DNA of 64,000 bases from Cryphonectria parasitica EP155. Its lineage: Eukaryota; Ascomycota; Sordariomycetes; Diaporthales; Cryphonectriaceae. The translations under genes and the position numbers were made by a program. Shown in pieces: positions 47,667 through 58,873 of the stretch. Each line of letters starts with the position of its first letter. Within the stretch, counting starts at the first letter, position 1. The notes under the pieces are model-generated. The model did not search any database. It was not told where the DNA came from and saw nothing but the letters and a program-made list of their open reading frames with translations. The stretch is from the NCBI RefSeq assembly GCF_011745365.1, contig NW_024468913.1, positions 2,914,001-2,978,000 on the forward strand, written 5' to 3'.

Positions 47667-49632
47667 TTATGTATACGAAGGGCCGGCGATGCCGTCATCT
47701 TCGACCTCGAATGCATGCCCCGGGCCGGCGATGGACGGATTGAAGAGTTGTCCAAACTCGTCGGCAGCTGTGCGTGATGCTGTCGTATCAGCAGCTATTT
47801 TATCTCCCTTGGCTGACAGGCTGGCTGCCCGCCCCGAGTATATACAGGTTATAAGGAGAGGGGGACGTACCATGCTTGCTGAGGAAGTAGATCTCAAACG
47901 CGCCGAGCCTGTTTCTTCGCATCCTCGACTCTCGATACTTCTGGCAAAAGACGTAGAGCTGGATGTCCCTGACGTGGAAGATGTGGTCTGAGATGCGAAC
48001 CAGCCACCTAGGGGATGCGGAGATGTGGGTGACTGAACACATGCACACACGGACCCCATCGTGTTAGTGAGTGTTATGGAACGGGACCTAGAAGAAGCAA
48101 AATGGAAACGAAAAAGGCCGTGAGGGGGTCGGACAAAGTACAAGACTCACCAAAGGCAGTCCACACCGGACACTTCCTCAGCTCGCCATTCCATACGGCG
48201 GCCTGCAGTCGGATCCCTCCGCTCCGCTCCTCCTTGTATACGCAGAGGCTGTGTCTATAGTCGTCGTCGACGATCTGACTATGAAGCGTGTGAAGACGTG
48301 TCAATCTTGAGCAATACAATCGAGATATAACAACATCTAGGACGCCCTAGGGAAGGGGGGGGGGGGTAGGTGAGGAGGGACTCACGCTTGGAATTGCAAC
48401 GTTTCGCCCTTTAGGCTGAACTCTGGTTGGCCCATGGTCGGGGCGAGAGGGTTCCGGCACTTCAGAGCGGTGAAGGTGCAGTAGAAGAGGACGAGTTCTG
48501 TGCCCCAGGTTAGCCATGGTGTTAAGGGGACAGAAAAGGGAGGGGGGGGGGAGATATGGCTCACCCTCCCAAGTGACGAAACTCAGCACCGCCCAGCTCT
48601 TCCACGCCGACATCGACCGGCTCCACCTCTTCAAGACCAGAGAATTCCCGTCCCGCTGGATCCGGACCTGGTCATGGCCCTTCCACGTGAAATACTGGGC
48701 GCCTCCGCTGTACACCCGGATCTCGATGTACGGGATGTCCTCCATGTCGAGCAGGAACTTGACACACATCCTGTCAGAGTCGAAAGACCGCCGCATGAGC
48801 GTCTTGCGCGCCTTGGGCCGGCTCGGGTCCCAGGCGGGCAAGACCGGCTGGAACACGCGCGACTTCTCGGGCCCGGGGATGTCGGTGCGCGAGCTGAGCG
48901 GGAGCACAAAGACCTGCTCGCACCAGTGAACCCTCTCGTGCGGCAGCGGGATGACGATGGCGGTGTCGTGAACTTGGCGGCCGACGAGCTGGTCCGAGGT
49001 GGCAGCCGCGGCGGCGGCAGCAGTGGTCGGTGTCTGCACCGGGTCGGGGATGCCGCGGAGCTCGCGCAGCTCGAGGATCTTGTGCCGCAGCATCTCGAGC
49101 TGGCCCTGGTCAAAATGCTTATCACGAATGAGCAGGGAGTGGAGCAACCGCAGGAATTGGTTGTACAGGATGAAGCGCTGCGGCAAAGGGATGCCGCGAA
49201 CCTCCTTCATCATGTCATGGTACATCTTTCGCCACCGCATCTCGCGGGAGATGGTCTTGTCGTCGTAGTGCGTGGTGATGTCCCGCAGGGTCTTGGACAT
49301 GCACGGGAGCAGGACGTTCAGGTGGTTCGACACGATGGGCGCGCGGGACTTGTGTGTGCCGCTCTGGCTGGCCAGCTCCCGGAGGAGCTGGGAGGATCCT
49401 CGGATCTCCTCGGTCAAGGCAATCATGTGGCCGTGAAAGGACCTATCGAGGGCGGCTCGGAGCCCATCAAGACCTAAGAAGTTGTAAGTCCTACTGCAGT
49501 CCAAAGATGAAGTAGTCAACCTAGCGCACCCATTGCTACCCTATCAGCCCTCTCTGCCTCGAGCCAGCAGCCATGGAAGAGGTGGCTCTGATGAGGCATT
49601 GTTGCCACGGCGATGTCGTAAAACCGGTCCAT
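47667..49632 (-). CDS. Six-exon protein of unknown function
   Basis: I do not recognise the family. Minus-strand exons 49632-49530, 49473-48565, 48497-48386, 48278-48151, 48032-47871 and 47779-47667 join in consistent phase to give 508 aa. The start is the ATG at 49632 (MDRFYDIAVATMPHQSHLFH). The N-terminal half is helical (ALTEEIRGSSQLLRELASQS; GIPLPQRFILYNQFLRLLHS), a short Ala run follows near residue 185, and the C-terminal half is rich in aromatic and beta-prone segments: KSWAVLSFVTWEELVLFYCT, GGIRLQAAVWNGELRKCPVW, PRWLVRISDHIFHVRDIQLY. The end is acidic. No signal peptide or membrane span is seen. Two introns carry C-runs on the sense strand. Conserved-looking Trp/Tyr density suggests a folded beta domain of PH-like or similar type, but this is only an impression. 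Confidence 0.75.
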
Positions 49633-52293
49633 CTTGAAGCTGCACAGAAGCAATGACCTATCTCGACCGATACGCGTCTTTAGACGATCATGTACATCCA
49701 CAATAGGCGGCGGTGATGGGGTTTCGCAAATCGATTTCGTAATGTCCGTAGTTCAGAGATGCATCTAATCAAGCCTTCGTTTGGCTGACATGATGATGAT
49801 GATAATGATGAGGGTGATTCGTTGATGACCGACAGTCAGTATGATGCAGACCTCTTGTCACTGATTTTCCTCTGCAAAGAGACTTGAGTATGCCCTTCAG
49901 TGTGACTGCGCTGATTTGGTGCCACTAAATATTTTCCCCTCTCTTTTTTGATCTTTTGAAGAACGAGGGATTCGCACGTTTTGTTTTGAGAGGCTTTGCA
50001 AGTTGTCCTTCGGAGTCCAAATAAGGTTTCAAAAAAAAAAAGAGTGTGTCCCTGGAGAATACCTGGAGAAGACCGAACGCAGGTCTGAACTGTCACAACC
50101 TGAAGAGATGCAAAGCTGCCCGGCGCTCCGCACCGACATGCATAACGCGGCAGAGGGACGAAATCGACGACGGCATGGGCTAATAAGCACCATAAACTGT
50201 CCAACGCGACCACCGAATAGAAACGAGGGGTCACCTCCCGCAGCGTGACATCCACCACACCATGCACATCCGGCGATCGTGGGTTGGCCGGAGACCACTT
50301 GCTTTGCGGCTCTGCGCTGCCTCTGACGTGTCAATCAGCCGACGAAGAGGTGCTTCCTGCAAGTGGTTCCCACCCCCGTCTCTACTCTCCCGCTTGTATC
50401 AGTAAGACGCGAGACCAGGTGTGGCAGTTATCTCCACCAAGTAAGTTCGGGGATGGCCTCAAATTTGTCAACCATTCTGCCAAATCAGGGTCTTTGCCTG
50501 CGGAGACGTCGTGAGATATCACCTCTCCCGTGTTCCCGCTAAGTAGCAGACCACCCGGGATCGATCGATGGAGGGCTGACGGTCGTGCAGGATAGCCAAG
50601 GCAAGGCAAGACAAAGTCAGCACCGCCAAGACAAAACCTGGCTTTTGCCAGATGCAATCTGATACCAGTATTGCAGGAGGAAAAAAATTAGACACGCTGT
50701 TTCTGATGATGAAGCAGCAATAGAAGCAAGAGACGAAGAGACGGAGGGAGAGCGAGAGACAAGAGAGAGAAAGACGAAATGGAACGAGCCATTGAGAGGC
50801 CATCAATGAGAGCGCACTTGCAGATCCTCACACTTACCCCGGGCTGCCACGAAGTTCGAGCCAACAGAACCCACCAGTGGAGAGGGGGCAAGGGGTGAGG
50901 TGGACGAGAAAACTTTGTGTGTCGTCTGTCGGCCTTTGCTGCCCCATCAGACATGGAAGCGCCGTCTATCGTGCATTCTCCTAATGCAAGTACGCTTCGC
51001 ACTGGGCGAATTGAGAACAAGGTCGGTGGCTGGGTCGCATCAACCCGCAGCAAATGAACCGGATCTTGGAATCGAATGCGGAGAGGTCTGACCGAGGCGG
51101 CGGATTGGTAGAAATTCGAAGGCTGCATTGAGCGTGACGATTCAATTGTCTCTCTTTCTCTCTGCATGAACCGAGATATCTCGCATGACACTGTGATAAG
51201 AATTTCGTAAGTTGACTCATGAGACCCCAAAGCTGAAATACATGGTCTCCTGTAGACCGATCTCGACTTGCTCGTGAGAATGACAGCAGCGAGGGTTGTT
51301 CTTGTCCCCTCCTATCTGACTTTCTTTTTGCAGCTCGCGATGATCCATGTCTTGTGTAACGTTTCTCATCAGAACGCCGACGAGTCTCAATGTCTCTGAC
51401 TGACGAGGAAAACCCAGTGAAGATTGTATGACCAGAGACCCGCGATCGGAGGGCACGTTGCGTAGCAGCCGAAGGAGGCTGGCTCGTACCCAAGAAAACT
51501 CATTTTAGCTCAACCTGTCGCAATGGCCACCTGCAAAGTATAGTGGTCCGTTTGATGTATGGGATGTGGTAGACTCGGCTCATCCAATTGGCTTCACTCT
51601 TGTTTATTCTGGCTTCACAATAGAAATCCAAGTCGTGTGTGGATGCAGGGAAATGAGCGTGATGGGTTTGGGTGAGAGAGGACGAGTGCGAGAAACCTCA
51701 AAAGACTGCTGTGCTTGGGTTGCACAGGTGTCATGGCGGGCCACGAAACCCTTCCCCCCCCCTCTTTTCAAAAACATTCCCTCAACTGAAAAGAGGCAGG
51801 CGAAAACTTTTTTGGACTTCGCAAGGCCCAAGGCAGAGAGGATGGAGGAAGGGGGGTCTTGACGCGCTTAAATAGATTAAGGCTGATCCAAGGATACTGC
51901 AAGCATCAGCCTCGTTTTTTGGGCCGCTCCTACCTTCCCCATTGCTTACTATGGGTGTGCATACCTGAGGCAGCCTCATGGAACAGGAACTTGACTGCCT
52001 TAGTGCCTTGGGCTGGAAGACCTTACCGCCCAACTCACAATGTCATCTAAGTGCACTTACGACTGTAGCTACAAAAAATGAATGGCATGGAAAAGATCGA
52101 AACGTCTTCAAGGAAGGCTCATAGTTCGTTGTGCTACTATACATTTGGCCAGGTGCGTGATTTCGCCCCAGCCTGGCCCCATTGGTTCATCAGAGCAAAT
52201 CAATATCCTTCCCTACCAGCCGCAAACACCGTACCGACTACCAAAGAGAAAGAAAATGTAGATGAAGAAAGTGTCGCAAACGCAACATCAACC
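49633..52293. other. Gene-free interval of 2.7 kb
   Basis: Contains a (GAT)n stretch at about 49791-49811, A10 at about 50031-50040, and a C9 run at about 51754. Several open frames of 60-180 codons exist but overlap each other in different frames and lack protein-like features. It probably contains the promoter of the six-exon gene and the NHP6 3' region. Confidence 0.5.
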
Positions 52294-52815
52294 TTACTCA
52301 GACTCCTCAGCCTAGACGAATTGAACTCGTTAGCTCTACAGCAACGGATCAGTGTGTGAAGAAAAAAAGAGAAAGTTTTATTTTGGGGGAGGGGGAATTG
52401 CTTACGTTGTAGGCAGCCTTCTCATCTTCATATCTCTTCTTATCAGCGGCAGCCTTGGCCTCGTAGGGGGCGCGCTGCTTGTCGTTGAGAGCCTTCCAGC
52501 GCTCACCCAGAATGCGACCGACCTCGCCTAGGGGAACAAGTCAGTATGGAGCACAGTGCGAGAGATATCGCCAAACGGAGACCTACCGAACTTGATGCCG
52601 GGGTTCTCCTCGCGAACGTTCTCACGCTGCTCATTGGCAAAGAACATGTAGGCGGAGAGACCGCGCTTGGGAGCGTTGGGATCTATGAAGTCTATTAGCA
52701 TGAGTCTGTCCAGCGGGAGTGGCATTGTGTTGTTGCCAAAAAGGATGCACATACCCTTCTTGCCCTTGCGACCCTTCTCGACCTTACCACCCTTCTTAGC
52801 TGCGGCCTTAGGCAT
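52294..52815 (-). CDS. NHP6: Nhp6-type HMG-box non-histone chromosomal protein
   Basis: Small DNA-bending chromatin protein, partner of the FACT complex and of RNA polymerase III factors. Minus-strand exons 52815-52755, 52682-52587, 52527-52406 and 52311-52294 encode 98 aa. A basic N-terminus ([20 protein letters not shown]) is followed by the HMG box, [20 protein letters not shown] through [20 protein letters not shown] to [12 protein letters not shown]. The last exon is only 18 nt (AEESE and stop) and is supported by a CTAAC branch site and the acceptor GTCTAG; it supplies the acidic tail typical of the family. Length equals the usual 90-105 aa. Confidence 0.93.
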
Positions 52816-55800
52816 GTTGACGGAGCTGGTGCAGGCGAATGTTAGTGTCAGGTCATTATGATGGGAATGATGCACCGATAGAATTATGACAGTAATGTTG
52901 TATCAAGGTAGGATAATTGAAGGGTGACGTGGGTTTAATGATGTGAAGTGGGTGGGGCCATGTTGGGGTTTGAAGTGTTTGTGGTGACTGTTCTCCGTTT
53001 GTCTTGTTGTGTTGGGCGCCATGTGCAACCGACAGACTGGTCAGGCTAAAGCGTCCGCGCAGCTCGACCCGGCCCACGAGAAGCTTGGGAACGAGCTCAC
53101 AGACGACGCGACCGCGTCTTTAGCGGGCGGGTGGGTGCCAAGCTGAGCAGCACAAGCGAGCAGTCGCAAATGCAATTGAAGCCGGATCGGTGTTGTAAAA
53201 TGCAAATTGAAGGGCCAGGTAGCTGGAGAGGAGTAGGATACATACTTTTTAGACTATTGAGAGGATTTTTGAAGACGTTGTGGTGCGTGACTGCGATGGG
53301 CGCATATAGTCAGTATGGAGCGCGTCCTCTTCAATTTGTATGTGAGGATGACGGGGGTAAGTGTTTTTGGTGGTGTTGCTGGGCGGGCTGGGAGAAGGTG
53401 TTGATGCTGGCGCACCACGATGCTGAGGTCACGATGCAAATCCAAAAACACAGCTTCTCGGTGCAGGAAGATGAGGGAAAAAGATCTGAATAAGATATTC
53501 AGACCTGGCGAGCGTGTTGCGAATGTTGCGAAATGTGCAGTGAAAGCCGAAAAGAAGTGACTTGTGATTTGGTGATGAAAACGCAGGCAAAAGATGTACT
53601 CACTGTGATTGAGACTGCGCGTATGTGTCTGCGGTGAGGTTTGGTGGGAGAGGTAGAAAGGAGAGGAGCGCAGGAAATTGTATGGGCACGCAACAGAGGG
53701 GAACGGCTTTTACCTTGTCTGCGGTTCCTTGGGCTGATCTGAGGGGAAAAGGCAGGCACGCACCCAGGGCACGCAGCAGGTAAGGGTAGGCAAGGTAGGG
53801 CCAGGTAGGCGGGGGGGGTGAGGGTGCACTGTCACTCTACCAGAATGCTAGGGCAGGGTTCCGTGGGGAAGGAAGACCGCAGCTGGCCAGTCACATCTCA
53901 CTGTGGCCCAAGTCCACTGTCGCTCTAGCAGGCCCAGACACTGTTAGGGGGAAAGTGCCAATCCCTCCCCCAAAAGCAGCCGGCCAAGCTCACACATCGG
54001 ATCCGTCTTGTCCTCATTCACCCATACAACCATGACCAGTGGGCTAGTACATAGTAGTATGGTACCATAGTAGTGATACAACAAAAATCTGTGTACCGTC
54101 TCCAAGTCCCAGCACCACCTTGCCACACACACACACAAGTACACACACATGTACACGCACGCCTACCGCCCCCCCTCTCACACGCCCTCGCTCTCCCACT
54201 GCCACCACCCGGTCACATCCTCCTTTGAGTGGCCTCATGTCTTCTACATCCTGATGCTGTCAAACTTATTCTCTTCAGTTCTGTTTTGTCTGGCTGATTG
54301 TTTGTTGAGTCACGGAATCATGTACGTACTATGTACCAGGCGCACTTCTCAAAAACCGCGTCACCCACCTCTCTCGCATCGTATTTGGGTGGAATACGGG
54401 GCAAGGGAAGGGAAGGGAAGGGAAGGAAATGGCAAGGGAATGGTAGGCAGGGGAGGGGGGCGGGCGTGTAGGCATGGAAACTGGTGTGCGCCAGCTCCGG
54501 AAAAGCATGTTCTGGAACTGATGGTGTGGGCATTCTTCCCTGTTGTGCTCAGGCGGTCTCAGAAAAATACCGGCGTAGGCAACCACCCGCAGTGGAATGT
54601 GGTATGGATGAACATCCAGGGCTCCATCTCCAACCCCCATCTCCTGCCTGCATGTCTCGTCTACCATATCTCCCCACGCGCCTACACCGGCGGCGGCAAT
54701 GGAACCATGGACATGAGCATATACACCCGTGGCCTACCTGTAAGACCATCTTGTTGCCATGCGACACCTCCGCCCCCGGCATTTTCTGTGAGCGGTCGAC
54801 TCTTTGCGACCAGATTCGCTGCTGTGTCGCCAAGGGGCCCAGACCAGGTATCCGGCCATCGTCTGTTAACGCCCGGGTTAGTACACCACGCAGGCGCTAT
54901 CTAAGTGGTCCTGCTAAGGGCTCCTGCTCAGACATGCGCCAAGCGACACGGCATACAACTGCCCGCCCCCCTACGAGTCCAGTTCAATATCCGAAGGTCT
55001 CAATGAGGCAAGGGCTCGCACATCACTGTTCCGCAGAACAGTGACTAGCCGGTTGTCGATGATGATGAAATGTCTGTCCTTTTCTTTTTTCTTCCTTTCC
55101 TTCTCTCCTCACCAGGCTCACACTCAACCTGCACGGGCTAGGCCCGCAGTAGGAGGATCACAACAAACAAACACGGGCAATGACACCACCTGGGAAATTG
55201 GGTCGGCCCTTGATGCGTAAGCCTGTGCCTGTTCCTCCCACCCACAGGGGAACACCCAAACAAAAAAAGAGAAGAAAAAAAAGAGGCATGGATGGGGTCC
55301 ATACTGGGGTATCATGTACACGCTTGCGTTCCCAAGATTGTATTTTTAAACAGTAGCTGAGCCTTGATCACGGCAATTCCTACTCAACACTCGCTGTGTG
55401 TGCAGCACACCATCTTCTATGATTAGAGAGAAGTCCTGGGTCTCATGCTCACCCAGCCCAGCCCCAGTGTGGGCAGTGGGCAGCGTGCGGGCAAGCAGTT
55501 CCCGGCGGGTACCCTCAGGTTAGTCGATTCTTGGTCTGGGTCATGCCTTTTACCACCGAATGTGATCCATCCCTCGTTTCAGGCCAGGTATTTTTTATGC
55601 AAATGTCTATGTACCGGTACATGCGCGAAATGCTGATCTGGCGAGCCCGCAACAGCTACAAAAACCGGGACTTCCCCACCCTACCTGTTTCCTCCCTTTC
55701 AACGCGTTGCCACCAAAGTTCGCGATTTTCGAGGTAGATGAGTGAATGAATGATTTGACTGATTGCCGCAATCGACCTTGTACAATGATGGATGGGCAAT

Positions 55801-57103
55801 GCATTCAATCAGTCACGCAAGCATTGTAGAGAGAACAGGCACTGTATTTCCTCCAACGGACGCGACCTCACAAGACGTGGTGGTAATTAATAAAAGACGC
55901 TTGCAGCCCCTTGAGAAAGTGCCAACCCAATGGGAGACTGTCGCCTTGATGGCTGGGAGGATGCCATTTTGTCTGGCAGAAACATGATACTACGGTGTTT
56001 CCCATGCAGTAGAGAATTCCTGCTGTCTGCCGCATTGCCGGAGGTGTGTTGTGTGGTTTTCAGGCGAGATAGCGCGTCGTGGGAGCTCCTTCATCAATCA
56101 GCCACGGAAACGCCTCTGGTGACGATCTGAATGAGGAATGCTGACATGAAGAGAAACCTTGAGCCATTTTGCGCCGTCAAGCTAGCACTATCAGGATCGC
56201 GCCCCCTTTCCGTCCTTTTTTGACCAGCAAAAGATTTTTTTGGTCTTCTGGGGAAGTTGCAAAGTCTCTCAGCCTTGGGAAGGAGCTTTGCTGCAGGTCA
56301 TCATCCTACTGCAACGCGACGCGCAAGACGCAGCGGCGGACTTGCTTTCTCGGAAGTAGTGCCAATCACACTGTGTCTCTTGCCTCACGTGCGTCCCCCT
56401 GCAACCGAGCTGTCCTCCTCAATTCGCTCACGTCGTAATTGTGTACTGTGTATGACTAAGATGATGATGTTGCGCTGAGACCTTGTAAACCCCTGCGTTT
56501 ACTCGGCTCAGTTCGGCCTTTCGCGGCTTCTTGTAGCTGGTGGTCTTTTGATTATTGTTTTAATGCAGTCAAACGAATGTTTGCTGCGAACCCTTGCATG
56601 AGTGCGTAGAGAACTAAGTTGTCACGGCCTTTTTGGCTTCTGGCTTCTGCATTACAACTATCCTAACAATGTTCGCGGACCATCATCTCAGGATTCGAGA
56701 ATTGCTGAAGAGGGAGGACCAAGTGACTGCTGCAAATTCCATTGGCTCGTGTGTGCCTTGGACTATCGTGGGCCCTTCCTTAGCAAGTGTTGGCCCGAAA
56801 TTCATGATAAACTCATAATCTGCATCGGGGGGCCTGTGGTATTGATAAGACTTCAAACTTGAAGATCAGACGTTTGACGGACTTACCTCGATGGACCACT
56901 AGCCCTGTGAATGCGTACATGCTGCGGTAGGCCCGTTTCCTGAGGAATCTCAGAAGGCCACAGGAAGAGCCAGCCTGAAAGGCAGCCCTGTGAATCGGCC
57001 GACCTAATCGTTATGTCGACCCTGCTCCAGGCTGTCTTTCGTACGGTACCATTGCTCTCTGCGAATGGCGAAGATATTCGTCTTACACTCATCCCAAGTC
57101 ACC
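52816..57103. other. Gene-free interval of 4.3 kb
   Basis: The longest gene-free stretch here. The first 1 kb is the NHP6 promoter or leader side. It contains a G8 run (53811-53818), CA-dinucleotide stretches (54124-54150), a (GGGAA)n stretch, CT-rich stretches at 55078-55110, and two overlapping open frames (54149-54904, 54484-55044) in low-complexity DNA that I do not accept as genes. A diverged repeat of CACTGTCrCTCTAsCAG occurs at about 53829 and 53916. Confidence 0.45.
54403..54426. repeat. (GGGAA)n microsatellite
   Basis: About five units of AAGGG on the plus strand, followed by degenerate copies to about 54450. Confidence 0.85.
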
Positions 57104-57943
57104 TCACTCCGGGTCAAGCACCACATCCCTCAGCTCCGAATCCGCCACCCAGTCCACGCCACTGCCCGCCACAATGCCCGCCGCTGTGCCCTTAATGACT
57201 CTCCATCTCTGCCTGCTGGCCCGGAGACGCGCCTCCAGGGCCTCAATCTGCTCCTTCGCGGCAGGGTCGTCCGCGATGGCCCCCTCGCGATCTCTGTCGG
57301 CTTCCTTGGCGAGGCGCAGGACTTCGCCGGCGAGCTCACGATTCTTGCGACACGCGCGCAGCGTCTCGCCTTCAACCTCGCTCAGTCGGTCAAGGACCTG
57401 GCGCAGGGTCGCCGACTGGACGGCGACGGAGTGCGCCGTACTGTCGCGAGTCCGGATCCAGGGTTGCAGGTCTCTGAGAGGTGATCAGTGGCCAGTGAGC
57501 AGAAAGAGCTGATGAGGATGAGGGAATACTAACTCTTCGATGGGTGATGCGTAGGTGCTGTTGTGGATGGCCTTCAGGATGGGATTCGTGATGAGGACAT
57601 TGTTCACCACTGTGTTGCGGAGGTTGTAAAGGGCCATCGCCTCGAGGAGTTGCTCCCTGGCTTCCTTGACCTCCTGAGACTCTGACCCATTCTCGACGTC
57701 TGCTTCTCGCCCGCTAGGATTGGCGCTTTCATCTGTCGGGATTTCAGCGATGAAGATGAAGCCAAAAGGTATTTATCACAACGGACCTGCAAGCCGGACT
57801 CTGGCTTTGGTCAGGGCGACCTCCAGTTCCAGCCTCTGCGCCTGGTCGTAAAGGCTTAATATTTCCTTCTCCTCCTCCGAGAAGGGCGGCGCTTCGTCTA
57901 TGCCATTCTCGTGAAGTGCATCTTTCATTTGCACGTCATCCAT
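57104..57943 (-). CDS. Centromere protein H (CENP-H/Fta3/Mcm16 family) kinetochore subunit
   Basis: Inner-kinetochore (CCAN/Ctf19 complex) subunit. Minus-strand exons 57943-57787, 57732-57534 and 57473-57104 encode 241 aa with agreeing phases. The N-terminus MDDVQMKDALHENGIDEAPP is acidic and followed by a helical EEEKEILSLYDQAQRLELEV. The CENP-H C-terminal domain spans about 80-241: LYNLRNTVVNNVLITNPIL, KAIHNSTYASPIEEDLQPWI, a long coiled coil, and the diagnostic RQRWRVIKGTAAGIVAGSGV then DWVADSELRD and VVLDPE at the very end. Donors are weak (GTCCGT, GTTAGT). No single ATG-started frame covers it. Family recognition rests on the C-terminal block and is from memory. Confidence 0.8.
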
Positions 57944-58873
57944 GGTGGTTGTTGTCCCTCAAAAGTCAAAGTTTGAAACGGCAAAACGCACGAAATCAGT
58001 AAGTTGAAAGCAGACGCGTCGCAAGATTGATGAACGCGTGTTGTACTTGGGTTCTAGGAGAGAGGACCGGGACTGTAGCGGCTGCTACCAACGGCCCAGA
58101 GCTTGGAGTCAGTCCGGGCTGCTACACCCAAGACGCAGCACTGAGAGTGATAACAGCACCCAAGACAATACCGTCTTTTAATTATCGGATTCTTCTCTTC
58201 TCCTTTATCTAATGTTCTTCTCTTTTTCTTCTTCCTTCTCCTTCCTTCTTTACTTTGATCAAAAAAAAAAAAAATCACGGGCATACATCATAGATGAATG
58301 CACCTGACTCGACATTAGGCATCTTCACATGTAGGAAGGATTGCCTACCCTAATTTGCTATGATTACCTTTGGTGAATCTGCATCACAGTGACAAGAGAC
58401 GTAGGCGCAGGAAAGTCCATAGCACACAAGATATTCCTCCAGATGAGGAGAAAACCATGCCAGGTGATCCGACAGTAACATCCTCCAAGGCCGGTCATTC
58501 TGTTAGAAATCTTGCGGAGTTGGCCCCTTGACTGGTGCTGCCCAACCCTTTGTTGTACCTAGTGAGATAGCCTGACAGGGAGGGTCACGAGGGGCTGCCT
58601 GCTGTACTGCAGTGTACTGATCACTGATCGTCATCCCAACCTCTCTGACTCCAAAGACTGACACATGCCATTGCTCTTCACCTCAACCTAGACCCCAAGT
58701 CCAGCTCAGAGGAGCTCATTAAAACCCCCGCCTTTTGTCCTCCAAATCCTCCTCAAACGATGCCAGCTTCATACCAGCATCCGTATCCAGACTGAGACAC
58801 CGGACCTCAAACCCTCCCAACAACCCCCCTTCGAACGCCAGCACTTTGACGGCATGAGCGAAGAAGATGGACC
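57944..58873. other. Divergent promoter of CENP-H and ATG11 with upstream AUGs
   Basis: About 930 bp. A pyrimidine-rich stretch followed by A14 lies at 58195-58275. Near ATG11 there are three short upstream frames if the transcript includes them: 58760-58795 (11 codons plus stop), 58854-58904 and 58867-58914, the last two overlapping the ATG11 start out of frame. Confidence 0.55.

Noticed and set aside
48500..49477. Open frame of 325 codons on the plus strand
   Set aside because: Antisense of exon 2 of the six-exon minus-strand gene, crossing its intron; composition is His/Arg/Leu-rich and unlike a protein.
49633..49701. Upstream extension of the six-exon gene
   Set aside because: The frame begins with GTG and the only nearby ATG (49697) is out of frame; the ATG at 49632 is used instead.
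52078..52359. Plus-strand frame of 93 codons
   Set aside because: It is antisense to the NHP6 last exon, intron and 3' side, with no features of its own.
54149..55044. Two overlapping plus-strand frames of 251 and 186 codons
   Set aside because: They overlap in different frames through CA and GGGAA repeats, and have no domain, no signal peptide and no splice support.
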